From contig BSYO01000011.1 of NCBI GenBank assembly GCA_033239525.1, positions 8,895,973-8,959,972 on the forward strand: 64,000 nt of DNA, read 5' to 3'. The notes beneath the pieces were generated by a model, which had not been told where the DNA came from, did not search any database, and saw only the letters and a program-made list of their open reading frames with translations. The DNA is from Nepenthes gracilis (taxonomy: Eukaryota > Streptophyta > Magnoliopsida > Caryophyllales > Nepenthaceae). Positions 1-8,557 of the stretch are shown one piece after another; the first letter of the stretch is position 1; each line of letters opens with the position of its first letter. Made by a program: the position numbers and the translations under genes.

Positions 1-865
1 TACATATTTATATTATTGATCTGTTGAATATTCTATTCCTGACAAAATCTATCCCTACTAACAATATAAAGATACTCTGCATCAACGGTGCCCTAAGATC
101 ACGCACATCCTCTTGAGATTACTCGTTCTCAGAAAATCTTCTGAGCTGGCAAGTATGGGCCCTACAGCGTTCTTTGGTGGATGGTTAATCATCCATTGAC
201 CGGCTTCTCCATTAAGACTTTCTTCCGTTAGAATCCTCGGACGGTCAAATCTACAGACCATCAACCACTATATGTGCTCTTGGCTAACACAGCATCCTCA
301 GGCCTTTACTGCATGAAGTCCTCGGCCATCCAGCACCGTGCATGCCTTCCTCTTTGCCTCCGTGGGCGGCCAACTTATTGATCGGCCATCCTGCACATAT
401 GGGCCATCCTGGCAAAATGACAAACCTTCCATTTTGCAAACCTTTCATTTTGTAAACTTGGCAAAATGGCAAATCATCCATTTTGCAAGCCTTCCATTTT
501 GCAAACCTGGCAAAATGACAAACCTTCCATTTCATTTTCTTGGCCAGTCAACGAGTTTACCGGCCATTTTGGTACCAAAGAACTTCCACGGCTTCTCTAA
601 GCCGCACTCCATCAACTGGTCAACAAAGTTGACCGGCACTTTACACAAAGGCTTCTTTACACCTTTGCCTCCTTTTGCCGTCCTTCGCTTGATCAACTTC
701 TGTTGACTGGAATCCACAGCCGTCTGTCTACCTTGGCTGTTTGCCTCTTAGTTGGTCAACTCTCTTGATCGGCCAATGTATTCCAGATTTTCACTCCTGT
801 ATATTTTGCTCTCCAAAAATCCTCTGATAACGAACCAATTTGTTGGGTTATCCACAAGGGAGTGA
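1..865. other. Unassigned repeat-rich flank
   Basis: No recognisable coding region. The stretch is dotted with 'cggcc' and 'ttgatcgg' motifs and holds one short tandem array (listed separately). The minus-strand ORF at 756-944 is real LINE coding sequence only in its right-hand third (from about 866). The rest may be an LTR or untranslated part of an older element. I see no host gene. Confidence 0.4.
410..539. repeat. Short tandem repeat, about 49-bp unit, partly self-complementary
   Basis: About 2.5 copies of a unit beginning 'tggcaaaatgacaaacc'. Inside each unit 'ggcaaaatg' and 'cattttgc' are reverse complements, so every unit can fold on itself and the strands resemble each other. Copies differ by a few substitutions. 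Confidence 0.7.
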
Positions 866-925
866 CCAGACCCAATATATCCATGATACTAGCTTGCACC
901 ATAGAATTTGCTCCACAAAGACAAA
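866..925 (-). pseudogene. LINE reverse transcriptase, distal fragment
   Basis: Read on the minus strand this gives LCGANSMVQASIMDILGL, which follows directly on the RT sequence ending NPQTSEIY at the far side of the LTR element (7151). In plant L1-type ORF2 proteins the conserved order is NPQKSEI-C-CG-then a helix ending in ILG, so the two halves rejoin in frame. This shows the LTR element inserted into an older LINE. Left of about 866 the similarity stops. Confidence 0.7.
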
Positions 926-1355
926 TGCTACAGGCCTTATTCATTCAGTATCAAGTCAACAGTTTACGAGATGAAGTACCCAAACAACTGTACAAGCTTT
1001 AGGACTATAGTTAATTAATTCAATTTTAATTAATTCCATTTATGCATTACAACTACAGTTTTTTTCTTTATATGGTTTCAAGTTCTTCTTTCAGTTGGGT
1101 TTTTGATTGGCTTCCAAGTGATTTAGTTTTGTTCCAACTGATTTCAGTTGGAATTTTCCTATATGTAGCTACTGTTCATGCACAATAAAGGGAGATGATA
1201 TTTCCCAACTTTCTTAGTTTTCCCCTCTCTGTCACTCTCTCTTGAACTCTCATCTTTCTTCTCTCTCTCTCTTTCTCTCTGCTAGAACTTTCCTTCCCTT
1301 CCCTTTCTCCTCTATTTTCATCCGCGTCGTCTTCAACCAGGTAGTATATGCAACA
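926..1355 (+). repeat. 5' LTR of the capture element
   Basis: Begins TGCTACAGG and ends CAACA. It aligns along its length with the second LTR, sharing 'gactatagttaattaat', 'ttgaaattttcctatat'-like and CT-rich blocks. A CT-rich tract at about 1240-1280 marks the transcribed leader. Many differences between the copies are C/T or G/A. Confidence 0.85.
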
Positions 1356-1357
1356 TT

Positions 1358-1375
1358 TGGTGCTCTCATTGAGCC
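1358..1375 (+). promoter_or_regulatory. Primer-binding-like site
   Basis: The first bases inside the 5' LTR are tggtgctctcattgagcc. They start with the TGG that pairs with a tRNA CCA end, which fits a minus-strand primer site. I cannot name the tRNA from sequence alone. Confidence 0.55.
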
Positions 1376-1377
1376 AA

Positions 1378-1944
1378 ATGGCGGAGAGACTGATGGCACT
1401 CAAAACTTTCGTTGAAAGGCTTTTGACAGAGGTGAAGGATGTCGCCACAAACGTATGGTGAAATACAGAAGCCATCACCACACTTTTACCCACCAATGCA
1501 CAATTCCAACAGGCCTTCACCGAATTCCAGCAATGCATCACTGAAATTCAATAATCCCTCACTCGACTCGAACGACAACGTCTATCGTCCTCACATCCCC
1601 CTTTGTTACCCACATCAATATCATTCGCAGCTTCACCCATAGTTATTTCTTAACCAGTCACACAAATCGCTCTAAATCTTCATTTACCCCAACCTGAACT
1701 TCCTTCCTTTGCGGCAACCGTACAATCACATGCAAACCGAATCGAATGACAAACAGTGCCCATCGGCAAATTCCCCCTTCTTCCACCTCCCTCACCGTTC
1801 ATGACTTCTACCTCTTATATTTTATCCCAACATGCTCAAACTCCACCAGTCTTGCCTCACACACAAACCAATGCCCAAATCATCTCCCATTTTTGTTTGC
1901 CCAAGCTCGAAATTCCATTGTTCACTACCAAAAATTTTATTCTC
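1378..1944 (+). pseudogene. Ty3/gypsy gag, N-terminal part
   Basis: Starts MAERLMALKTFVERLLTEV, then a stretch with FQQAF and FQQCI typical of a coiled gag leader, a proline-rich linker (LHLPQPELPSFAAT) and KLEIPLF. That last motif resembles the KLELPLFxG start of plant gypsy gag core domains. It breaks off right after PLFTTKN, where the captured E1 piece begins in the same frame. Four in-frame stops (1459, 1552, 1651, 1747). The capsid core and zinc knuckle are missing. Confidence 0.7.
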
Positions 1945-2646
1945 GTTGGCATAAAGTCAGTGACAGTACGGGATCAAAGACTTATGGAGTTGCAGGACTG
2001 GTCTAGCAATCTTGTATTTTCAGAAGATGGCCTGGGAAAAACTCTTATTCTTACTTCTATCCAAATATTGCGAGAATTGAACAACTCTATGAGTGTTTTT
2101 ACTTTAACAGCTGACTACTCTTTTACTCTTGATGAGAATACTACAAATGATGGTATATATGAGAGGGGTGGTATTATCACTCAAGTGAAGCAGCCTAAGG
2201 TGTTACAATTCAAGATTCTTTTGCATGATTTCCTTTTGCCATTCAAGCACAGATGAAGAAAATGTGATTTGCTTTTGCGTGATTTTTTTATGTTTGATCC
2301 CCCGACTCTCCTTCAATTGGCATTTCAAACATTGGATATGTTTATACTAGAATTGGGTTGCTATCCTATTGTTGGATTAGAAGAAGATGCATGCAATTTA
2401 ATTTTATTTGTCTCTTGCATAAATGTTACTTCTAGTGACATGAAGCTTGGAGAAATTGACCACAATTTACTTTGACACTTCCACTTTGGTGTAGGGGCTA
2501 TTTTGAATTCGATGGCTGCCTTGTTGGGTGGTATTATTGGACAGGAAGTTGTTAAGGCCTACATTGGGAAGTTCCACTCACTCTTTTAGTTCTTCTACTT
2601 TGGTTCTGTAGAGTCTTTTTCCACTAAAACTGTCTCTCCATCTGAA
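1945..2646 (+). pseudogene. Captured fragment of ubiquitin-activating enzyme E1 (UBA1-like)
   Basis: UBA1 activates ubiquitin with ATP and loads it onto E2 enzymes. The block starts GIKSVTVRD and continues WSSNLVFSED, RELNN and then FTLTA, matching the first (inactive-adenylation) half of plant E1. It then jumps to DYSFTLDENTTN, GGIITQVKQPK, LLQLAFQTLD and [16 protein letters not shown], again in plant E1 order. About 100 residues of the family are missing at the jump, yet the frame is kept. No introns are visible. Stops at 2254, 2473 (family Arg) and 2587 (family Gln). The active-site cysteine half of E1 is not present. No ubiquitin activity is expected. Confidence 0.9.
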
Positions 2647-2817
2647 CTGCCCCATGGACCCCTTACTTTGCTTCAAGCAGCAAACATCACTTGCACCATC
2701 TCTATTCGTGTACTAGATGGCCAATCGGTCTCTTCCACCTTGCGATTGTTGGGGCTCATCTTGGGCCATTCGGTGGTTGTACTGAATGAGAGTGGCTCTA
2801 CTCAAGTTACGACTTTA
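2647..2817 (+). pseudogene. Retroelement aspartic protease remnant
   Basis: Pattern ISIRVLDGQSVSSTLRL followed by GHSVVVLNESGST resembles the plant gypsy protease run in which the active site is a D-S-G motif flanked by hydrophobic residues (VVVLIDSGST-like). Here the catalytic Asp would be Glu (codon 2788-2790). About 55 residues survive between the E1 and CHX pieces. Short and weaker than its neighbours, but in the same frame and in the right gag-PR order. Confidence 0.55.
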
Positions 2818-3066
2818 TCTTCCAAAATTGGTATCAGCATTGGACCCTCATTTCTAACTCGTGATTGCTCAAATGCTTGACAAATGTTTTCCCATAGAGC
2901 TTAATACCTCTTGGAGACAATCTCAAGCTTTGATTTCATGCTTCATTTATTCATATATGGAGTGAAAATAGATATAAGTTCACTATGGCAAAGTATAGGA
3001 GGAAAGGCCATATTAATCGGTCTCTTTGGCTACTTTGTCTCATTGAGACTTGAACTCGTTGCACGT
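2818..3066 (+). pseudogene. Captured fragment of a cation/H+ exchanger (CHX family)
   Basis: CHX proteins are endomembrane or plasma-membrane monovalent cation/proton antiporters. The piece reads GISIGPSFLTR, then a FSHRA segment, LLETISSF, FIYGVKIDISSLW and GGKAILIGLFGYF. This follows the CHX N-terminal membrane domain, where GGIxxGPSxLxR, a conserved VLET motif, LFLxGVKMD and GRKAxxIG occur in that order. About 80 residues, with stops at 2878 and 2902. Joined in frame to the protease remnant before it and the bZIP piece after it. The exact edges are uncertain by a few codons. Identification is by recalled family pattern, less certain than the E1, bZIP and VMP1 pieces. Confidence 0.7.
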
Positions 3067-4080
3067 ATTAGTTATCCATGGATGTCATGTGCTCCTCTTG
3101 TTGTTAACCCACAAGGTTCATAGCTTCTTTTGGTTACAATTCCTAGATTAAAACCTCAACAGCTTGTGCTGGCTTCTAAGGCTAACAAGAAGCCTAAGAG
3201 TAAGAAGAATAGGAGGAAAACTAAGCAAGTTGCGAGTATCAATTTTCTTGGGTCCCTGGTTTTTATCCTACTCCTTGGCAGACTGGTGCCAATTGTTGAT
3301 GTCAGCCACAGAGGAATTGGAGACATGGTCAATATCAGTGATCCTCAGAAGGGTATGGTTTTTCCGGTTGGTGGTCCTGTTAATGGAACAGATCAAGGTG
3401 GGAGTGTGGGGCTTCAAGTGGGAAAATTTTTTCACGAAAATAGATATTGTAAGGGAATACATTGCAGGAGGCTTAAGTCAGATAAGGAGTAGAAAGAATA
3501 CATGCTGCAATTCAAGCCCGGTTCAGATGGGTTTGCCCCTGTGGATAATGCCAGTGAGCCTCTCATTGCTTCCTTGTTTGTACCAAGGATTGACAAGCTA
3601 GTAAATATTGATGGAAACTTGATTATTCATTCTGTTTTGGCCACCAAAAAAGCTAGGGCATCTAGTGCTGCAGAAGTTAAAAGGGCTGGTGAAGAGACTA
3701 GCTTAGTACTCGTCAAAAGTGCTGGCCTGCCTTGTCCTATTCCTAGAGTTAGAAGGAATTACGTAAGGCAATCTCAACCTAACAAGGATGTAAGTAGACA
3801 TCAATGGGCTCTTAGTTCTGGTCCTGCTAATGACTTCAAACCATCCACATCATACAAATCCGATGGTAAGCTACAAGAATGATTCCATGAAGGCCTTGCA
3901 GGTCCTATGCTCAGTTCCGACATGTGTACTGAAGATATTCAATTTGAGGTCTCGTCGACCCCTCGACCAATAGTTCTTGCAGCCACCGCAGCTAATAACA
4001 CTGCGCCAAAAGGTCTAAAGCCCCCACAACTTAAAATAGGTAGGAATACAAGGATTCTTCATGGACATCCAATTCCCCTA
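3067..4080 (+). pseudogene. Captured C-terminal part of a bZIP17/28-type membrane-tethered transcription factor
   Basis: bZIP17 and bZIP28 sit in the ER membrane and are released by Golgi proteases during ER stress. The fragment lacks the DNA-binding zipper. It starts in the proline-rich linker (SYPW, then VNPQGS and VTIPRLKPQQ), carries the lysine-rich segment and the membrane span VASINFLGSLVFILLLG (from 3229), and then the lumenal domain: [20 protein letters not shown], the HEG-GPM-SS-MCTE run and NTRILHG. The last corresponds to the family's site-1-protease-like RRIL motif, with the first Arg changed. Stops at 3121 (family Gln), 3490 and 3880 (family Trp). No introns seen. Topology would place it as a membrane protein with a lumenal tail. 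Confidence 0.9.
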
Positions 4081-4551
4081 GGTGTTGCTTCTTCTATTAT
4101 TCTTGGATCTGGTTTGCACGCCTTTGTTTTGTATCTAGGTCCTCATATTGCACAATTTACCATAAAGGCACTGCCATGTGGTCGAATTGATTTGAAAATT
4201 GCTCCATATGATACCATACAATTGAAACAAGGTCCTTCCTAGCTTAATAAGGATTGCTCTGAATTTGAACCTTCATTGTTTAACTCTCTTTGTGGGACAC
4301 AGATTTATTTTAGCAGCATCTTGCCTCAAGTTCAGTTAGAAGCCATTTTATGGGGCATTGGAACTGCATTGGAAGAGTTTCCCCCGTACTTTATTTCCAG
4401 GGTAGTAAGCTTGTCGGGTAGCAAATTGGATCCCATGAATGAATGGGCTGCTTCCTTAATAGAAGATAATGGAGGCGTGGACACTCTTTTGAAGCAATTT
4501 AAACACTAGCTTATATCACATTCACAGTACTTGAATTTGTTTACGGTTTTA
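4081..4551 (+). pseudogene. Captured fragment of VMP1/KMS1 (vacuole membrane protein 1-like)
   Basis: VMP1/KMS1 is a multi-span ER membrane protein needed for secretory-pathway integrity and autophagosome formation in eukaryotes. The match opens GVASSIILGSGLHAFVLYLG, continues GPHIAQFTIKA, CGRIDLKIAPYDTIQLK, then SSILPQVQLEAILWGIGTAL and PPYFISR, and ends LISHSQYLNLFTVL. This is the central membrane part of the plant protein. Stops at 4240 and 4507 both replace a family Trp (TGG to TAG). The join to the bZIP piece is seamless and in frame (PIPL then GVASS). Plant VMP1 genes have many introns and none are seen here, which points to an mRNA source. Confidence 0.9.
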
Positions 4552-4554
4552 TAG

Positions 4555-4686
4555 CATGGCAAATTTATTTCCCAACTACTCGTTCAATGCCACTCCCAGC
4601 TGACCGCTGAAGTTACATGAGAGGCAGCAGCAATAGCTCACCAAGATTTTCCTTTGTTCAACATTGAGGATAAGGTTCTCTTGATG
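4555..4686 (+). pseudogene. Extreme C-terminus of gypsy pol
   Basis: Reads QLLVQCHSQLTAEVT, a stop at 4618, then EAAAIAHQDFPLFNIEDKVL. Many plant chromovirus polyproteins end with a VQW-x-EATWED-x-FPxFNLEDKV pattern just before the 3' LTR. The parent's RT, RNase H and most of IN were therefore replaced, but the true 3' end of pol was retained. Confidence 0.75.
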
Positions 4687-4924
4687 AAGTGGTTAATATT
4701 ATAGACCTTATTCATTCAATATCAAGTCAACCAATTATGAGACGAAAAACCCAACAAACCCAACAACCGTGCAACCTTTGAGACTATAGTTAATTAATCT
4801 AGTGTTAATTAATTCCATTTATGGATTACAGCTACATTTGGTTTTAAGTTTTTCTTTCGATTAGGTTTTTGGTTGGCTTCCAACCAATTCAGTTTTGCTT
4901 CAACTGACTTCAGTTGAAATTTTC

Positions 4925-4934
4925 CTATATATAG
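4925..4934 (+). promoter_or_regulatory. TATA-like box in the 3' LTR
   Basis: ctatatatag sits about 70 bases upstream of the CT-rich leader of this LTR. The 5' LTR has a weaker ctatatgtag at the same place, so this is the probable LTR core promoter. Confidence 0.45.
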
Positions 4935-5062
4935 TTACTATTCATGCACAGTAAAGGGAGATGATATTTTTCATCTTTCTCATTTTTTCCTTCTCTGTCA
5001 CACACACTCTCTCGAACTCTCATCTTTTCTCCTTTGTCTTCCTCTTTCCCTTTGTCAGAACT

Positions 5063-7070
5063 TTTTTTTTTTTGGTAAGTAAGTAAAATAAATTAATTAA
5101 ATGAAAATTACAAGACGATGTTTTAACTCTAAGTGTTTTACCAACTTAGAATTAGAACAACAAGTTAGGACATACCCCGAATATCACCATGAACAAAATC
5201 ATAAAGCAAGCGAAGGAAAACAGGAAAATTAACAACTAGATAAACATCATCTAAAACGGCCTCACGCATCCCGGCCCACTAAACAACAAAAAGCCTTAAT
5301 AACAGGAGAAACATCAATGGCAACAGGGAGCTCAGCTCCTACTGCAGCAACCCGAACCTTCCAGCTGCAGAAGCAACTTCATCTGCAGGCTATTGCAACA
5401 AATTCAAGTCCCCAACTGTTGAAAATAGTCCAGCATAAAAACTTGTTTCAGCCAAAAACAGAGGGCAACAACATCCAATCTCAGGATCCCATAATACAGT
5501 TGAAAAATCTCAGCACCCAATATACATACAACCTGCATCATCTCCCAGAACACGTCCTTCAGCATTGGAGCAATGCAAATTGCCTGCATCCAGGATTAGA
5601 GCCTCCAAGAGTCTAAACAAAGCACAGGAAGTCAGCATCCCTTCCTGCAACACTCCACCTCCAAACAGGCCGAACTAATCTATAGCAAACAAGCAGCCAG
5701 AAACATCCATCCAAAAGGCACTAAATTCAACATTTAGACAGATGCAACATGGCCTGTCAGCAGCATTAAGCCAATAGACATTCATAAAGGAAGCCATCCA
5801 CCAGCAGCATCAAAATCAGCATTGAACCAGCAGCATCAAAATCAGCAAACCATCCACCATGTTCTCTAAGCAACTATAACAAATAGCAGCAGCTGCACGT
5901 CCTAGCAAAGAAATACCACTTCCTTGCCGCAACCAGCCACTACACCAAGAGCACTCTCAACCCAGTACCAGCGGTTTTGCAATATTGCCAAAAGCAATAA
6001 CACTGGGCTGACACCAGCATCAATCGGCCACAAGACATACACAAAGGAAAACCTACATCAGGTTGATTGGAGCAAAATATAAGATCATCCTCCGCCCAAC
6101 CAATAAAGCAAAAGACCATGACCGAGCTACATGGAGAAGTTCTCAGCCATCCCCTGCAACATCATCAACATCAACAATGATATGGAGCAGTGGAGCCAGC
6201 CATTTTCCGGCCACCCACATACAGCTCAGCACCTGCTTCAATATCTTCGTGAAACCCACCAACAGGCAGCCTTTCTTCAAATTGGAACACATCAATTTAC
6301 AGATCCCAACATCATCAGGATCACAGTAGACAGCTTGGAGGATCCAACCCATCTAAATGCAGCATATCCGGCCACTGAATAATCACCCCAACCACTGCCA
6401 CAACCATCCAGATTCAACAAAATCCAACAACAGATAGGTTAATTTAGCAGCACAATGGAGCAAAGCTGACTCATCAACAGAACAACAATGGCATACATCA
6501 CCAAACCAAACAGCCGTGTGCAAGTGTGGCCTGGACATAGCTGGAACAGCAGCAAAAGCCAACAGAATTAATGTATGGCTTCGAGAATTCATCAGCAGAA
6601 AAAGGGGGCGCAGCATTGAGCAGAAGCAATCTAGCATCTCAAATACCTAGGCACCCGCAGGACAAATCCACCTTTCCACAATAAACCAAACCACCAAAAA
6701 CCAAGCAAGGAAAGAACATAGGTAAATGCCCTCCCGATATCACAGATTTATTTACAGCTTGATACCATCCAAGCAGAGCCCCATCAGCAAAGTGGCTAGG
6801 AGCCAGGGGAAGACCTGGGCTTTTTGGATTTTTTCTTTTTCCTGGATTTTGAAGGCTTCCAAATATCACAATCCAAGTCCAGCGCCTCATTGCCGCTCAA
6901 GAATTTATCCCTTGAGTAGTCAACGACTCGGCCTACACAAACCTCAGCAGAGGAAACGCTAGGGCTGGTAGGGCCAGCACCCACATGCTTTAACGAATTC
7001 AACCCATACTTTTTGACCAGGCGAGAGATAGGACTTGGGGTTGGCTCACTATCAATATCAGATTCAGAGT
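5063..7070 (-). mobile_element. LINE-like non-autonomous insertion (copy a)
   Basis: The insertion is flanked by a perfect 14-bp duplication, cctttgtcagaact, at 5049-5062 and 7071-7084. It starts with a poly-T tract and 'ggtaagtaag' (a poly-A tail read from the minus strand). The 3' end carries a conserved block with an 'aagttggtaaaacact'-type motif shared with copies c and d. It holds the C-terminal end of an ORF1-like protein and a long CTG/TGC-rich region without ORF2. Mobilised by target-primed reverse transcription, presumably using enzymes of an L1-type LINE. Confidence 0.85.
6796..7070 (-). pseudogene. ORF1-like C-terminal fragment in LINE-like copy a
   Basis: The minus-strand frame is open from the insertion edge to a stop at 6796, about 90 residues. 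It contains SESDIDSEPTPSPISRLVKK and ends in a basic tail (KSRKKKKSKKPRSS). Acidic/serine runs followed by a lysine-rich end resemble the tail of plant LINE ORF1 (RNA-binding) proteins. No APE or RT domain follows; the sequence passes straight into CTG-rich noncoding DNA. The assignment to ORF1 is inference. Confidence 0.45.
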
Positions 7071-7150
7071 CCTTTGTCAGAACTGTCCTTTCCTTCCCTT
7101 TCTTGTTTGTTTTTGTCTGCATCATCTTCGATCAACTGGCACACACAACA

Positions 7151-8557
7151 ATAAATCTCACTCGTTTGAGGATTTGGAATAAGGCTTGAAAGAAGGGAGA
7201 ACAATTGGAGGCTATCCTTAAGAATGGAGAAAGAGTGTAGGTTTGCTCTAAAAAATAGTAGCAAGTCATAACAAAAAACCAGCATAGTACTTTTGCCTTT
7301 TCTACATCTCTAATGAAAATTAAATTCCATATCTATATCACACTTGACTAAAATAATGTCATAGAATACCTCTAAGACCATAGTGAAGAGATGTAGAGAT
7401 AAATGATCCCCCTATTGAAGACTCTTAATAAACCAACTTACTCATCATTAACAATCACAAAGAAAGAATGGAAAATACATTCACTTACCTATAAACTAAC
7501 TCACGAGGAAACCCTATGTGGAATATCAAAACATAGGAAGAATCTCACTTCACCATGTTTTAGGCCTTCTGAAGATCAATCTTTATAGTATATATTGGCT
7601 TGCCTTTATCAAGATTGTAGCAACTAAAAAGTTCTTGAGAAAGCAAAATATTATTCCTAAAGTATCTCCTGGGGATGAAGGCTGATTGTGAGTCATGAAT
7701 CAATCCTAGCAACCAGTCCCTCACTCGGTTGGCAAGAATTTTGAAATAAATATTATAAACAATATTACAATAAGAGATTGGCCTGAAATTCAAAATCTTA
7801 ATACGGCCGAAACTATAGGATTTAGACTAATAGGAGTGGCATTCACTTACTAAAGGAGCCTACATTTAAAAAAAAAAAACATTTGAAACAGCCTTAACAA
7901 TAATAGAATTGACAATATTCTAAGTATTATTACTTACCCCAAAAAAAATACAATATTCTAAGCATTTTTAAAGAACCTAGCAGTGAACTACTCTGGGCAC
8001 CTTGTCAACACCAATTCTTAACAAATAGTCCCCAATCTAATTAACAGAGATAGATAGGATTCAGGCTGCACACATGTCCATAAGAACAGAATGTGAAATA
8101 TATGGCTTAACACCTAACAGATTATAAAAATAGGTTACCACCTCCTCTTCAACCTCATCCAAACTTGCAATGATAGATAGACCCATCCTCGAAAATTATG
8201 GTTAACAATGTCCTATTATTATTTCTGTCAGCAATATTTTTAAAGAAAAAATCTAGAACCCATATCTTTTTTCTTTATCTATCTAATCTTAACTTTTTAC
8301 TTGATGAAAAAGGCCTGTGAGTCCTTTGCAGAAAACAAACACTCCTCAAAGCCCTCTCCTTATCGATAAGGGCTTGGCAGGGAGGCCCATAAGCACACTC
8401 CAATCAACGGCTCTCAAGCTCACATTTGGCTCTCAAAGCAACTTCGATAACATTTCCCCCTTCAAAATTGAATTTTCAATAGCTCCTTTGACAGCTTTAA
8501 GTTCATAAACCAATTTGAACATAGCATAACATTGAACCAGGAGATTCTATACCACAT
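7151..8557 (-). pseudogene. LINE ORF2 reverse transcriptase domain, decayed
   Basis: Read on the minus strand from right to left: MFKLVYELKAVKG (pre-RT linker), FRPISYCNIVYNIYFKILAN, SQSAFIPRRYFRNNILL, IYTIKIDLQKA, then GDHLSLHLFTMVLEVF (family QGDPLSPYLF), CYDLLLFFRANLHS (family FADDLLLF; both catalytic Asp positions disturbed) and NPQTSEIY. These are the RT blocks of plant L1-type LINEs in order. Many stops and frameshifts. The frame continues at 925 beyond the LTR element. The upstream endonuclease lies at 9853-10930 beyond another insertion. Confidence 0.9.

Larger units (their letters stand above)
1378..4686 (+). pseudogene. Chimeric gag-UBA1-PR-CHX-bZIP-VMP1-pol reading frame
   Basis: The ATG at 1378 lies just after the primer site. 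From it one frame runs about 1,100 codons through seven blocks of different origin. The recognisable protein in every block is in this frame: gag from 1378, E1 from 1945, protease from about 2647, CHX from about 2818, bZIP from about 3067, VMP1 from 4081 and pol C-terminus from 4555. In-frame stops fall at 1459, 1552, 1651, 1747, 2254, 2473, 2587, 2878, 2902, 3121, 3490, 3880, 4240, 4507, 4552 and 4618. Several sit where the family has Arg, Gln or Trp, so they are explained by one C-to-T or G-to-A change. I found no frameshift. The copy is dead, but its ancestor may have made one long fusion protein. Confidence 0.85.
926..7150 (+). mobile_element. Gene-capturing Ty3/gypsy LTR retrotransposon, non-autonomous
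   Basis: Two related LTRs (926-1355; 4697-7150, the second split by a LINE-like insertion) enclose about 3.3 kb. The flanks acaaa (921-925) and ataaa (7151-7155) fit a 5-bp target-site duplication with one mismatch inside a LINE. The interior opens with a primer-binding-like site and gag and closes with the last codons of a chromovirus-type pol. RT, RNase H and most of integrase are absent. In their place are fragments of UBA1, CHX, bZIP17/28 and VMP1, all on the plus strand and all in the gag frame. It could not move on its own and would need enzymes supplied in trans. Maize Bs1 is the known precedent for an LTR element carrying several host gene pieces. Confidence 0.88.
4697..7150 (+). repeat. 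3' LTR of the capture element, split by a LINE-like insertion
   Basis: The left part (4697-5062) and right part (7085-7150) align with the 5' LTR. The start TATTATAGACC lines up with TGCTACAGGCC of the 5' copy through C/T and G/A changes only. It ends CAACA at 7150. The insertion 5063-7070 and its duplicated target lie in the CT-rich leader. Confidence 0.8.

Noticed and set aside
338..717. Plus-strand 122-codon and minus-strand ORFs
   Set aside because: Both are translations of the 49-bp self-complementary tandem array and its flank.
1945..2646. A functional UBA1 gene or processed pseudogene inserted independently
   Set aside because: There is no poly-A tail or target duplication of its own. 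It is joined in frame to gag on one side and protease on the other inside an LTR pair.
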